64,000 nucleotides of DNA from the NCBI RefSeq assembly GCF_000716605.1, contig NZ_JNXE01000005.1:310001-374000 (forward strand), written 5' to 3'. Below are positions 8,517 to 17,113 of the stretch, one piece after another (within the stretch, counting starts at the first letter, position 1; each line of letters starts with the position of its first letter). The notes under the pieces are model-generated. The model searched no databases, was not told the origin of the DNA, and worked only from the letters and a program-made list of their open reading frames with translations. A program made the translations under genes and the position numbers. Source of the stretch: Streptomyces sp. NRRL F-525. GTDB taxonomy: Bacteria > Actinomycetota > Actinomycetes > Streptomycetales > Streptomycetaceae.

Positions 8517-9470
8517 ATGGTGCATCAGTACAGCTCACAGGCCCGGCTGTCACCGTCCGGTGACACAGAAGACATCGTCGCGCTGCTCGCGCCCCGCCTC
8601 GCGTACTTCGCCGGCGTCGCCCGCACCGAACACGTCACCCGGGCCGCGCAGGAGATGCAGGTCCCGCAGTCCACCCTGTCGCGGGCGATGGTCCGCCTCG
8701 AACAGGACCTGGGCGTGGACCTGTTCGCCCGCCGAGGCCGCACGGTGTCGTTGACCCCCGCCGGCCGCACCTTCCTCACCTCGGTCGACCGCGCCCTCGC
8801 CGAGATCGAGAAGGCCGCCGACGAGGTCCGCGCCGACGCCGACCCCACCACCGGCAAGGTCGCCTTCGGCTTCCTCCACACCCTCGGCTCGGAAACCGTC
8901 CCCGGCCTCATCCGAGCCTTCCGGGCCGACCACCCCCGCGTCCGCTTCAGCCTCGTCCAGAACTACGGCGAGGCCATGCTGGAGCGCCTACGGGCAGGGG
9001 AGTTGGACCTCTGCCTGACCTCCCCGGTACCTGACGCCCCCGACCTGATCGCCCGCCGCCTCGACGAACAGAAACTCCGCCTCGTCGTCCCGGCCGACCA
9101 CCGCCTGGCCACCCGCAAACGCGTCCGCCTCGCGGAAGCGGCCGACGAGACCTTCGTGACGTTGGAACCGGGCTACGGCTTGCGCCGCATCACGGACGAC
9201 GTCTGCAAGGAGGCCGGCTTCCGCCCGCGAATCGCCTTCGAGGGGGAGGAGGCCGAGACCCTACGGGGCCTGGTGGCGGCGGGCCTGGGGGTCGCCCTCC
9301 TGCCCCCACCGGCCGTACCCCGCCCGGGAGTTGCGGAACTGACGGTCACAGCTCCGAGGGCGGTGAGGGAGATCGGCGTCGCGTGGCTGGACGGCCACCC
9401 CGACACACCTCCGGTGGCGGCCTTCAAGCAGTTCCTCATGTCAAAAAGGGGCAACTTGCTCCCAACGTGA
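8517..9470 (+). CDS. LysR-family transcriptional regulator
   Basis: 317 residues. N-terminal winged HTH: LAYFAGVARTEHVTRAAQEMQVPQSTLSRAMVRLEQDLGVDLFARRGRTVSLTPAG, a textbook LysR DNA-binding domain. A periplasmic-binding-like effector domain follows (VAFGFLHTLGSETVPGLIRAF onward). ATG 8517 gives a protein beginning MVHQYSS; an upstream start at 8490 would place the HTH further in. Divergent from the MFS gene, which it probably regulates. Effector unknown. Confidence 0.88.
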   Translation: MVHQYSSQARLSPSGDTEDIVALLAPRLAYFAGVARTEHVTRAAQEMQVPQSTLSRAMVRLEQDLGVDLFARRGRTVSLTPAGRTFLTSVDRALAEIEKAADEVRADADPTTGKVAFGFLHTLGSETVPGLIRAFRADHPRVRFSLVQNYGEAMLERLRAGELDLCLTSPVPDAPDLIARRLDEQKLRLVVPADHRLATRKRVRLAEAADETFVTLEPGYGLRRITDDVCKEAGFRPRIAFEGEEAETLRGLVAAGLGVALLPPPAVPRPGVAELTVTAPRAVREIGVAWLDGHPDTPPVAAFKQFLMSKRGNLLPT

Positions 9471-9512
9471 GGGTGTTCCCCTCAGTGGTCGGCTCCGGAC
9501 GTCCTTCGGGGG

Positions 9513-9543
9513 TTGACCCTCGACTTGGTGGAGGGCCCAGGGT
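9513..9543 (+). promoter_or_regulatory. MerR-type promoter with spacer dyad
   Basis: TTGACC (9513-9518) and CAGGGT (9538-9543) are separated by 19 bases, the long spacer characteristic of MerR-activated promoters. The spacer region carries the dyad CCCTCGAC...GTGGAGGG (9517-9535). The expected start site falls next to GTG 9551/ATG 9563 of the downstream MerR-fusion gene, suggesting autoregulation. Confidence 0.65.
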
Positions 9544-9562
9544 TCCGGGTGTGGAGAGCGAG

Positions 9563-10657
9563 ATGCGCAGCATTGGTGAGATGGCTCGGGACAGTGGACT
9601 GAGCGTGAGCGCCCTGCGGTTCTACGACGGTGCCGGCGTGCTGGTCCCGGCCTGGGTGGATCCGGTGAGCGGTTATCGCTGGTACGGCCCCGAGCAGCTC
9701 GAAGAGGCCCGGTTGCTGGCCCGGTTGCGGCGGGCCGGTATGGCGTTGGCGGACATCCGGCTGGTGCTGGCCGGCTGGTCCAGTGCGGACACCGACCTGG
9801 TCCGGAAGCTGCTTCAGGCGCATCTGCGCCGTCTTGAACTGGGGCTGTCCGATGCCCGCGTCGAGTTCTCCATGGTCCGAGCGCTACTCGAATCCAGGGA
9901 GAATCCCATGGCCTTGCCCCGCACCGACACCACCGTCCGACTGGCCGTCCCCGCGCCTGAGTTGGCCGCGGCGCTGGACGCGGTCCGCTTCGCCGCCAGT
10001 ACCGACCCGGAGCTGCCGATGCTCGGCGGTGTCCTGTTCGACATCGAGGGCGAGACGCTCCACGTCGTGGCCACCGACCGGTACCGGATGGCAGTCGCGC
10101 AAGCCGGTACCACCGGGCACGGCGGGCCCCGTGTGCAGGTCGTCGTGCCGTCCCCGCTCGCCGACGCGATGCGAGCGCTGCTGAGTGACGACGCGTCCGT
10201 CCAACTCACCGTGGACGGTGACCGCGTGGCCTTGGAGGCAGGGGACCGTCAGGCGGCCGGTCAGTGTCCCCACCACGACTTTCCTGACTACCGTCGCCTC
10301 GTCCGCCTGCCGGCCGGGAACCGTGCCCTCGTCGATGTCCCGGCTTTCCGGGCGGCGGTGGAAACCGGCTCCGTCCGCGTCAGCGAGGTGCGCGAGCAGG
10401 ACGGCGTGCCCTGTGACCTCAGCGTGCTCAAGGTGACGGGCGACGGCACGGTCCGCGTCTGTGAAGACGGCGACGACGGTGACGACGGCCAGGGCGACAT
10501 CGCCGTCAACCGCGAGTTCCTGCTGCACGCCCTCGCCGCCGGGGCCCGGGACCAACTGATCCTGGAGTTCGGCGCCGCCACGGCACCCCTGGCGATCCGC
10601 CGGCCCGACACCGAGGGCACCTTTTCGATGCTGATGCCTGTCCGCCTGGAGAATTGA
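9563..10657 (+). CDS. MerR regulator fused to a DNA polymerase III beta-clamp-like domain
   Basis: 364 residues. Residues ~1-70 are a MerR winged helix (SIGEMARDSGLSVSALRFYDGAGVLVP, GYRWYGPEQLEEARLLARLRRAGM) followed by a dimerisation helix. From ~residue 120 the sequence switches to sliding-clamp folds: LAAALDAVRFAASTDPELPMLGGVLFDIEGETLHVVATDRYRMAVA is a clear DnaN-like block, and INRE-like VNREFLLHALAAG continues it. The true clamp has three such domains (~370 residues); here only ~240 remain. ATG 9563 has GGAG at 9553-9556; GTG 9551 is in frame and possibly leaderless. The clamp part may be a ligand or protein-interaction module. Confidence 0.82.
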   Translation: MRSIGEMARDSGLSVSALRFYDGAGVLVPAWVDPVSGYRWYGPEQLEEARLLARLRRAGMALADIRLVLAGWSSADTDLVRKLLQAHLRRLELGLSDARVEFSMVRALLESRENPMALPRTDTTVRLAVPAPELAAALDAVRFAASTDPELPMLGGVLFDIEGETLHVVATDRYRMAVAQAGTTGHGGPRVQVVVPSPLADAMRALLSDDASVQLTVDGDRVALEAGDRQAAGQCPHHDFPDYRRLVRLPAGNRALVDVPAFRAAVETGSVRVSEVREQDGVPCDLSVLKVTGDGTVRVCEDGDDGDDGQGDIAVNREFLLHALAAGARDQLILEFGAATAPLAIRRPDTEGTFSMLMPVRLEN

Positions 10658-10747
10658 TCCGTGCGCGCGGACCGGCCGACCAGGAGGGGCAGCGGTCGGC
10701 TGCGCAAACTCGTCGCGTACCCGCGGACGGCGCCGTAGGAGAACGAC

Positions 10748-11125
10748 TCAGGAGGCGGACGGCTCGATCTCCCCCGCGAAGACGATGACCTGGTCGATGA
10801 GGCTCCGCCGCAGATGGACGATGTCCGTTCCCGCCAGGCGGGGGCCTCCGTCCGGCGTCGTGAAGACCCACTGGTACCGGGCCCACTCGTCCGGCATGTC
10901 CACCGCCGAACAGCGCACCATCGTGCCGGTCCCCGCGGGGTGGCGCCGGATGTCCAGCACGAACCGCTCGACCGCCTCGATCCCCTCACTGCGGCCCAAC
11001 GGTCCCCAGAAGACCACGTCCGAGGTCAGGGCCTGGGAGAGCAGCGCAGTCACATAGCTGTCGTCCGAGGCGTTGAACGCGGAGATGAACGTGTCGATCG
11101 CGGACCGCGCGGTCTCTTCCTGCAT
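10748..11125 (-). CDS. SnoaL/NTF2-like protein
   Basis: 125 residues with the cone-shaped NTF2/SnoaL pattern: helical start (ARSAIDTFISAFNASDDSYVTALLSQAL), then beta strands with SDVVFWGPLGRSEGIEAVERFV and a C-terminal DQVIVFAGEI. Members range from small enzymes to ligand-binding accessory proteins; nothing here fixes a substrate. Stands alone between the MerR fusion and the hydrolase gene. Confidence 0.65.
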   Translation of the reverse strand: MQEETARSAIDTFISAFNASDDSYVTALLSQALTSDVVFWGPLGRSEGIEAVERFVLDIRRHPAGTGTMVRCSAVDMPDEWARYQWVFTTPDGGPRLAGTDIVHLRRSLIDQVIVFAGEIEPSAS

Positions 11126-11300
11126 GCACCAGTAATACCAGTCGCCTCGCGGACCGCGCTCGTCCCGTGAGCCGTCTCCCGACCACGGTGAACCATCCCG
11201 GTCACAGCACCAGTTGAGGTCAAGCCGTGCGGGCTCACGCGGTCAGTTCACCGCGTGCGCGCGACCCGCCCCCACCGCCCCCGCACCCCGCAACGACCCC

Positions 11301-12065
11301 TCACCCCTTACGAAGCGACCGCCCGAACCCCGCGGCCAACGGCATCCTCAACCCCAACGGCGGCGGAGCCATCAACGCGTCCTCGACGGGACGCGAGAAC
11401 GCCCGCCCGAACAACGCCCCCATCGCGAAGTCCTCGGTCAGCGCGTGCACTTCCTGCCGGTGCTGATGCAACCCGTGCCCGTCGGAGTGGACTTCGAACC
11501 GGCAGATGTCCCGGTTCGCCTTCTTCGCCCGGGCCGCCAACCGGAACGACAGTTCGGGATCGGTTCGTTCGTCGTTCGTGCCGTGCACGATCAACACCCG
11601 CCGCCCCGCCAGCTGCTTCACCGGTTCGGGTGGCGCGGCGACATCCTGTTCCGGCAGCCAAGGAGCCAGCGCGACCACGGAGTTCACCGCCTCGTGCCCC
11701 GCGGAGCGCAACGCCGCGCGGGCGCCCATGTCGATCCCGGTGAGACAGACCGGCACGTCCCCGTACCGCCGTACGACCTCCTCCACCGCCCACGCCGCGT
11801 CGTGCGCGAGAGACGCCTCGCTGCCGTTCCAGCCGCGGCAGCGGTAGTGGACGACATGCGCCGCCAGCCCGTCGGCCGCGCCCGCGCGGGCCAGCCGGCG
11901 GCCCAACGTCCGTACGGAGGCCGTCGCCAACATGGGGGAGGGCCTACGGCTGGACACCTCCTCGCCACCGGGGAGCAGCAGCACCACGCCGCTCACCGAG
12001 GTCGGTTCGGGACCGAGCGCTCTCCCCAGCCGGGCCGTCCTGACCGGCGTCGCTTGCTGTGCCAT
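11301..12065 (-). CDS. Alpha/beta-hydrolase family protein with Asp in the nucleophile elbow
   Basis: 254 residues with the alpha/beta-hydrolase layout: SGVVLLLPGGEE (oxyanion strand), AWAVEEVVRRYG, the elbow CLTGIDMGARAAL at ~108-118, VLIVHGTNDERTDP (acid) and a late His in HSDGHGLHQH. The elbow has Asp112 where hydrolases have Ser (G-x-S-x-G), as in haloalkane dehalogenases and epoxide hydrolases. Upstream of the divergent add gene. Substrate unknown. Confidence 0.75.
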   Translation of the reverse strand: MAQQATPVRTARLGRALGPEPTSVSGVVLLLPGGEEVSSRRPSPMLATASVRTLGRRLARAGAADGLAAHVVHYRCRGWNGSEASLAHDAAWAVEEVVRRYGDVPVCLTGIDMGARAALRSAGHEAVNSVVALAPWLPEQDVAAPPEPVKQLAGRRVLIVHGTNDERTDPELSFRLAARAKKANRDICRFEVHSDGHGLHQHRQEVHALTEDFAMGALFGRAFSRPVEDALMAPPPLGLRMPLAAGFGRSLRKG

Positions 12066-12150
12066 GACAGAACAGTGTCAGAAGCGAGCGTGTACGCCAT
12101 CCTTCCGCGCGGTCACCGTTACGTATCGACGGATTCGTACAGCGGGCGAT

Positions 12151-12172
12151 CTACGCGCGTAGGAGTTAGAGT
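12151..12172 (+). promoter_or_regulatory. add operator CTACGCGCGTAG and leaderless -10
   Basis: Perfect 12-bp palindrome at 12151-12162, then TAGAGT (12167-12172) six bases before the add ATG, the spacing of leaderless Streptomyces promoters. The same palindrome occurs before deoC and punA. Confidence 0.75.
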
Positions 12173-12178
12173 GCGGAA

Positions 12179-13336
12179 ATGACGAGCCAGAGCACCCCGA
12201 ACACCCCGACGCCGGACCAGATCCGCCGGGCGCCGAAGGTTCTGCTGCACGACCACCTCGACGGCGGTCTCCGCCCGGGGACGATCGTCGAACTCGCCCG
12301 CGACGCCGGGTACACCGGACTCCCCGAGAGCGACCCCGACAAGCTCGGCGTGTGGTTCGCCGAGGCCGCCGACTCCGGTTCGCTGGAGCGGTACTTGGAG
12401 ACGTTCTCGCACACGGTCGCCGTGATGCAGACCCGGGACGCGCTGATCCGGGTCGCCCGCGAGTGCGCCGAGGATCTCGCCGAGGACGGCGTCGTCTACG
12501 CGGAGGTGCGGTACGCGCCCGAGCAGCACCTCGACGGCGGGCTCAGCCTCGAAGAGGTCGTCGAGGCCGTCAACGAGGGCTTCCGGCAAGGGGAGTCGCT
12601 CGCGCGGGAGAGCGGTCGGCGGATCCGTGTCGGGGCGCTGCTCACCGCGATGCGGCATGCGGCCCGTTCCCTGGAGATCGCCGAACTCGCCAACCGTTAC
12701 CGCGACTTGGGCGTCGTCGGCTTCGACATCGCGGGCGCGGAGGCCGGGTTCCCGCCCACCCGGCACCTGGACGCCTTCGAGTATCTGAAGCGCGAGAACA
12801 ACCACTTCACGATCCACGCCGGTGAGGCCTTCGGGCTGCCGTCGATCTGGCAGGCGCTGCAGTGGTGCGGTGCCGACCGGCTCGGGCACGGGGTGCGCAT
12901 CATCGACGACATCCAGGTCAAGGAGGACGGCTCGGTCGAGCTGGGCCGCCTCGCGTCGTACGTGCGCGACAAGCGCATCCCGTTGGAGCTGTGCCCCAGC
13001 TCCAACCTGCAGACCGGGGCCGTCGACTCGTACGCCGAGCACCCGATCGGGCTGCTGCGGCGGCTGCACTTCCGGGCGACGGTCAACACCGACAACCGGC
13101 TCATGTCCCACACCAGCATGAGCCAGGAATTCGAGCACCTTGTCGAGGCGTTCGGTTATTCGCTCGACGACATGCAGTGGTTCTCCGTCAATGCTATGAA
13201 GTCAGCATTCATTCCTTTCGATGAACGACTCGCCATGATCAATGACGTGATCAAGCCCGGATATGCCGAGCTGAAATCCGAATGGCTGTTCCGGCAGACC
13301 GCTTCCACCAGCGGTTCTGCGGCAGATGAGGGCTGA
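12179..13336 (+). CDS. add: Adenosine deaminase
   Basis: 385 residues; deaminates (deoxy)adenosine to (deoxy)inosine with a zinc ion. Metal and catalytic motifs are visible: [14 protein letters not shown] (HxHxD), TIHAGEAFG (third His and catalytic Glu region), DRLGHGVRI (catalytic His) and VNTDNRLMS (Asp ligand). A -10 box TAGAGT sits six bases upstream of the ATG, so the mRNA is probably leaderless; the nearby AGGAG (12161-12165) is 13 bases away and part of the operator. Product inosine is the substrate of PunA at 40.9 kb, and both genes share the operator. Confidence 0.95.
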   Translation: MTSQSTPNTPTPDQIRRAPKVLLHDHLDGGLRPGTIVELARDAGYTGLPESDPDKLGVWFAEAADSGSLERYLETFSHTVAVMQTRDALIRVARECAEDLAEDGVVYAEVRYAPEQHLDGGLSLEEVVEAVNEGFRQGESLARESGRRIRVGALLTAMRHAARSLEIAELANRYRDLGVVGFDIAGAEAGFPPTRHLDAFEYLKRENNHFTIHAGEAFGLPSIWQALQWCGADRLGHGVRIIDDIQVKEDGSVELGRLASYVRDKRIPLELCPSSNLQTGAVDSYAEHPIGLLRRLHFRATVNTDNRLMSHTSMSQEFEHLVEAFGYSLDDMQWFSVNAMKSAFIPFDERLAMINDVIKPGYAELKSEWLFRQTASTSGSAADEG

Positions 13337-13476
13337 ACTGGGTTGAGGGGTGGGACCGGAATGCGGGCGGGTGTTCACAATCCGTCCGCATTTCGATGTT
13401 TGCGGCGGGCGCCTTCGCGTGTTTACGGTCTTGGACCGCTCACATCCCCGTCATCCCATTCAAGGACGCATTCACC

Positions 13477-13836
13477 ATGAAGCAGTCTGCTGCCAAGACC
13501 CTCGGTGTCGCCGCCCTCGGTGCCGCTTTCGCCGCTGTAGGCGCGGGCGCCGCGAGCGCGGCTCCGGCGCTTCCGGACGCCACCCAGGCGCTGGGCACCG
13601 TGACCCACACGCTGCCCGCGGAGAACGTCGCCAAGGCGCTGCCGGGTGCCGGCCAGGCGCTGAGCCAGGCGCAGCCCGCGCTCGCCGGTGGTCTGTCCGC
13701 CGTGCAGCCGGCCGCCGAGAAGGTGCTGTCCGACGGTCCCACCGCGCCCGTCGCCGGACTGCTGGGCGGCCTGCCCCTGTCGCAGACGGGCCTGCCCACC
13801 CACGGCCTGCCGGTGAACGGCATCCCGCTGGGCTGA
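13477..13836 (+). CDS. Small secreted Ala/Pro/Leu-rich protein
   Basis: 119 residues with a clear signal peptide (MKQSAAKTLGVAALGAAF... cut after AASAA) and a low-complexity mature part ending GLPTHGLPVNGIPLG. Homologues are common in Streptomyces; from memory some are mislabelled ATP-binding proteins, but no nucleotide motif is seen. AAGGA (13462-13466) precedes the ATG. A second protein of similar style is at 19755. Function unknown. Confidence 0.8.
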   Translation: MKQSAAKTLGVAALGAAFAAVGAGAASAAPALPDATQALGTVTHTLPAENVAKALPGAGQALSQAQPALAGGLSAVQPAAEKVLSDGPTAPVAGLLGGLPLSQTGLPTHGLPVNGIPLG

Positions 13837-13853
13837 GCCCCGCCCCCTGAACG

Positions 13854-13896
13854 CGCCGATGGGGCGCACCCTGGACGAGGGTGCGCCCCATCGGCG
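13854..13896. terminator. Bidirectional terminator, 19-bp perfect stem
   Basis: Arms 13854-13872 and 13878-13896 are perfect complements around a GGACG loop. It separates the convergent secreted-protein and PspC genes. Confidence 0.85.
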
Positions 13897-13918
13897 TACG
13901 TGCGCCGGGGTCCGGGTG

Positions 13919-14122
13919 TCACCAGGCCTCGGTGCGCACCTTGTCCTCCGCCGGGAACAGGATCCACAGCGCGATGTAGAGCAGGAACTGCGGGCCGGGC
14001 AGCAGGCAGGAGACCAGGAAGATCACCCGCATCGTGGTCGCGGAGGTACCGAAGCGCCGCGCCAGCGCTGCGCACACTCCGCCGATCATGCGGCCTTGGG
14101 TGGGGCGGGCAATGGCGGTCAT
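13919..14122 (-). CDS. PspC-domain membrane protein
   Basis: 67 residues, the size of a minimal PspC domain. RMIGGVCAALARRFGTSATTMRVIFLVSCLLPGPQFLLYIALWILFP matches the family: an amphipathic helix followed by a TM hairpin. PspC proteins sense or signal membrane stress; in actinobacteria they may be stand-alone. ATG preceded by GAAGGAG. No psp partners are adjacent. Confidence 0.85.
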   Translation of the reverse strand: MTAIARPTQGRMIGGVCAALARRFGTSATTMRVIFLVSCLLPGPQFLLYIALWILFPAEDKVRTEAW

Positions 14123-14216
14123 GGCGGGCTCCTTCGTGAGCGTCTCTCCGAGGCCTCCCCTGCGGCTGCCTCATCTGTCTTCAACCGTACGGAGCCGCCG
14201 TCCGCCCCGCGTCGCT

Positions 14217-14768
14217 CTACGGTGCGATGCCGACCCTGGGAATCGTCGGGGTCCGTCCCTGAGTCGGTTCCTCCTGGAGGACGGTCAGAGGCTGCAGGCT
14301 CTCGGTCCTGCGGCGTAGCCAGGCGCGGGCCGCCGGGACGATCGCGGCGTGGGCGAGGGCGACGCCCACCGTGTTCATCAGCAGGGAGTCGATGTCGACC
14401 ACCTGGCCCGGTACTCCGGTCTGCAGGAGTTCGATGCCCAGGGAGATCAGGGCGCCCGCCGCGACCGTACGGATGAAGGACGCGAGCGGGGAGACATGGA
14501 GCCGGCCGCTGACCATCGGGAGCAGGACGCCCAGGGGGGCCAGCAGGGCGAGGCCCTCGCCGATCCGCTTCGACGCCTCGGGCCAGCCCATGGCCAGGTC
14601 GGCTCTGATGCTGGCCAGCGGGTGCAGGTTCGGGGGCATCACCCAGGGGACGTCCCGGGGGCGCAGCGTGACCCAGGCGACGAGCACGAGATGTGCGACG
14701 AGGAGGACACCTCCTGCCACACGGATGCGAATCGCGGCGCTGCCGCCGATGGAGCCTTGACGCTGCAC
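14217..14768 (-). CDS. VanZ-like membrane protein
   Basis: About 183 residues from GTG 14768, with four to five hydrophobic segments. The VanZ pattern is visible: WVTLRP in the first TM region, NLHPLASIR, GVLLPM, then LISLGIELLQTGVPGQVVDIDSLLMNTVGVALAH, the core family motif. VanZ proteins give low-level teicoplanin resistance in some hosts, but most actinobacterial members have no proven role. An upstream start at 14879 would add 37 basic residues and was rejected. Confidence 0.78.
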   Translation of the reverse strand: MQRQGSIGGSAAIRIRVAGGVLLVAHLVLVAWVTLRPRDVPWVMPPNLHPLASIRADLAMGWPEASKRIGEGLALLAPLGVLLPMVSGRLHVSPLASFIRTVAAGALISLGIELLQTGVPGQVVDIDSLLMNTVGVALAHAAIVPAARAWLRRRTESLQPLTVLQEEPTQGRTPTIPRVGIAP

Positions 14769-14885
14769 GCCCCACAAGACGCCCTGTCCGGCACGATCGG
14801 TTCCGGGTAGGTGCCACGCACCAGGGTGAGGCCTGCGCCACACGCCCCTTTTCGCGCCTCGTTCACCCCCGGGGCGCACGCGGCT

Positions 14886-15530
14886 TCAGCCGCCCGTCAC
14901 CTCGCTGGACGGCGGCGCCTTGGTGCCCGGATCGGAGCGGACGTCGTCCGTGCACTCGTAACGGCGCAGCGGCGAGCCGTCCGGGCCGCCGAGGATCACG
15001 GAGCCGTCGCCCTCGGCCGCGGCCGAGTCGGAGAACGTGCAGACGATCTGGGCGAGCGCGTACGACGTGAGGTCGGCCGGTGAATTGCTGAGCCGCAGCG
15101 CGTCCTTGGGATCCTTCGCCCGCGGCCCGCTCACCGTCATGCCGCCGCGCACGTCGGTCGTGTACCCGGCGTCCTTCTCGCCCGACGAGGGCGACTCCGC
15201 GAGCTGGTCCAGGAGCCCCTGGGCGACGATCACGCGCCGCAGCACGTCCGCCGTGCCGTCCGGCACCTGTACGGCCCGGTCGACGGTCACCAGCGACGAC
15301 CCGCACAGCAGGAACACCTGCACGGGCACCCCGCGCGCGGCCTGCGGTGACACGTCCGGCTCGGTGAGCGTGCACGGCACCCGGGACGGCGCCGCCCCGA
15401 AGTCGGTCGGCACCTCGGTAGCCCGGATCCCGCACCCGGCGAGCAGCAGGCCCAGCAGCGGGAGCGCCAGCAACGGCCGTACCGCCAGGGCACGTTCGCG
15501 GGGCCGGGCCATCAACTGTCGTACGGTCAT
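14886..15530 (-). CDS. Lipoprotein of the afsQ locus
   Basis: 214 residues. A signal peptide ends in the lipobox LLLAGC (Cys near residue 33), so it is anchored outside the membrane. The mature part has FLLCGSSLVTVDRAVQVPDG and a GerMN/Sporulation-like feel but no motif I can name firmly. The start overlaps the afsQ2 stop (ATGA), so it is the third gene of the afsQ1-afsQ2 operon, matching the S. coelicolor order. Likely a sensor accessory protein for AfsQ2; this is inference. Confidence 0.8.
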   Translation of the reverse strand: MTVRQLMARPRERALAVRPLLALPLLGLLLAGCGIRATEVPTDFGAAPSRVPCTLTEPDVSPQAARGVPVQVFLLCGSSLVTVDRAVQVPDGTADVLRRVIVAQGLLDQLAESPSSGEKDAGYTTDVRGGMTVSGPRAKDPKDALRLSNSPADLTSYALAQIVCTFSDSAAAEGDGSVILGGPDGSPLRRYECTDDVRSDPGTKAPPSSEVTGG

Positions 15531-17113
15531 GACGCGTTCCCCTCGGAGCCGTCCGAGCCGTCGCCCTCGCCCTTGTCGGTCTCCGGGTCCTCCGTGAGCG
15601 TGGAGGCGTCCCGGGGCAGCCGCAGGGTGAACACCGCGCCGCCGTCGGGGGAGTTGGCGGCGGTGATCTCGCCGCCGTGGATGTGGGCGTTCTCCAGGGC
15701 GATGGAGAGGCCGAGGCCGCTGCCCTCGGAGCGCGGCCGGGAGGCGCTCGCCTTGTAGAAGCGGTCGAAGACGTGCGGCAGGACGTCCTCGGGGATGCCG
15801 GGGCCGTGGTCGCGGACCGCGATGACGAGGTCGTCGTCCTCCAGGCGGACCGAGACCCGGACCGGAGAGCCGCCGTGCTTGAGGGCGTTGCCGATGAGGT
15901 TGGCGAGGATGACGTCGAGGCGGCGCGGGTCGAGCCGGGAGTGGATTCCCCGCTCGGCGTCCAGGTCCACGGCGTCCAGCCAGGCGCGGGCGTCGATGCA
16001 CGCGGTGATCTGGTCGGCGAGGTCGACGTCGTCCAGGACGAGGCGGGCGGTGCCCGCGTCGAAACGGGTGACCTCCATCAGGTTCTCGACGAGGTCGCCG
16101 AGCCGCTTGGTCTCGCTGACGACGAGGCGTACGGCGGGCTCGATCATCGGGTCCACGCTGCCGGTCTCGGCGTCGAGTTCCTCCTCCAGGACCTCAACCA
16201 CCGCCGTGATCGCGGTCAATGGCGTACGCAGCTCGTGCGACATGTCGGCGACGAACCGGCGCGAGGCGTCGTCCCGGGCGGCCATGTCGGCGACCCGCTT
16301 CTCCAGCGCCTCGGCGGTCTGGTTGAACGTCCGTGACAGTTCGGCGAGTTCATCGGTTCCGGAGACCCGCAGCCGGGTGTCGAGCTTGCCCTCGCCGAGC
16401 CGGCGCGCGGCGATGCCGAGCCGGTGCACGGGCTTGAGGACGGTCGTCGCGGCGGCCTGCGCGAGCAGCGCGGAACCGATCAGCGCGAGCCCGGTGGCGA
16501 TACCCAGCGACCAGGCAAGGGAGTTGAGGTCCTTGGCCTCCGGCTCGAGGGACTTGAGCATGTAGCCGGTCGGCCCGCCGCCGATCATCCGCGTCCCGGC
16601 CACCAGATACGGCGTGCCGTGCTCGGTGACCCGCTGCCAGTACAGGTGGTACGGCTCCTTGTTGCCGTCGGACACCGACTGCTGCTTGTTCACCGCCGTC
16701 CGCAGCGACTTGGGCACGTCCTCCAGCGAAAAGCCGTTCAGGCCGCCGGAGTTGCCGTAGACCGTCTTGTCGTTGGCGTCCTCGCCGACGAGCAGGACGC
16801 TGAAGCGCTGGCTGCTGTTGGCCATCTGGCCCGCCGTGCGCATCAGTTCGTCCTGGGTGGGGTGCACGGGCAGGGCGCCCGCGCGGTTCTGCATCTCCTG
16901 GCGGAAGTCGCGCAGGACGGCGTCCTGGGCGCGGGTGAGGACCGCCTCGCGGTTGAGCCAGTACGCGATGCCGGACGCGGAGACGGCGGCCGTCAGCGCG
17001 ACCAGGCCGAAGACCACGACCAGCCTGAGGCGCAGGCTGGTGAACCGCAGCCGCCACAGAACTCCCTTACGACCCGGGCGCCAGCCGCGGATCCCCCCTG
17101 GTGCGTCGGTCAC
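15527..17113 (-). CDS. afsQ2: Sensor histidine kinase AfsQ2
   Basis: 528 residues from a GTG overlapping the afsQ1 stop. TM1 (about 31-53), a ~145-residue extracellular sensor region, TM2 (about 200-222), HAMP, then HisKA with the phospho-acceptor His293 in FVADMSHELRTPLTAI, and HATPase_c with NALKHGG (N box), VRDHGPGIP (G1) and GSGLGLSI (G2). In S. coelicolor AfsQ1/Q2 respond to nitrogen-rich or glutamate conditions and control antibiotics and sigQ. Identification rests on gene order with afsQ1, the lipoprotein and divergent sigQ. Confidence 0.92.
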   Translation of the reverse strand: MTDAPGGIRGWRPGRKGVLWRLRFTSLRLRLVVVFGLVALTAAVSASGIAYWLNREAVLTRAQDAVLRDFRQEMQNRAGALPVHPTQDELMRTAGQMANSSQRFSVLLVGEDANDKTVYGNSGGLNGFSLEDVPKSLRTAVNKQQSVSDGNKEPYHLYWQRVTEHGTPYLVAGTRMIGGGPTGYMLKSLEPEAKDLNSLAWSLGIATGLALIGSALLAQAAATTVLKPVHRLGIAARRLGEGKLDTRLRVSGTDELAELSRTFNQTAEALEKRVADMAARDDASRRFVADMSHELRTPLTAITAVVEVLEEELDAETGSVDPMIEPAVRLVVSETKRLGDLVENLMEVTRFDAGTARLVLDDVDLADQITACIDARAWLDAVDLDAERGIHSRLDPRRLDVILANLIGNALKHGGSPVRVSVRLEDDDLVIAVRDHGPGIPEDVLPHVFDRFYKASASRPRSEGSGLGLSIALENAHIHGGEITAANSPDGGAVFTLRLPRDASTLTEDPETDKGEGDGSDGSEGNAS

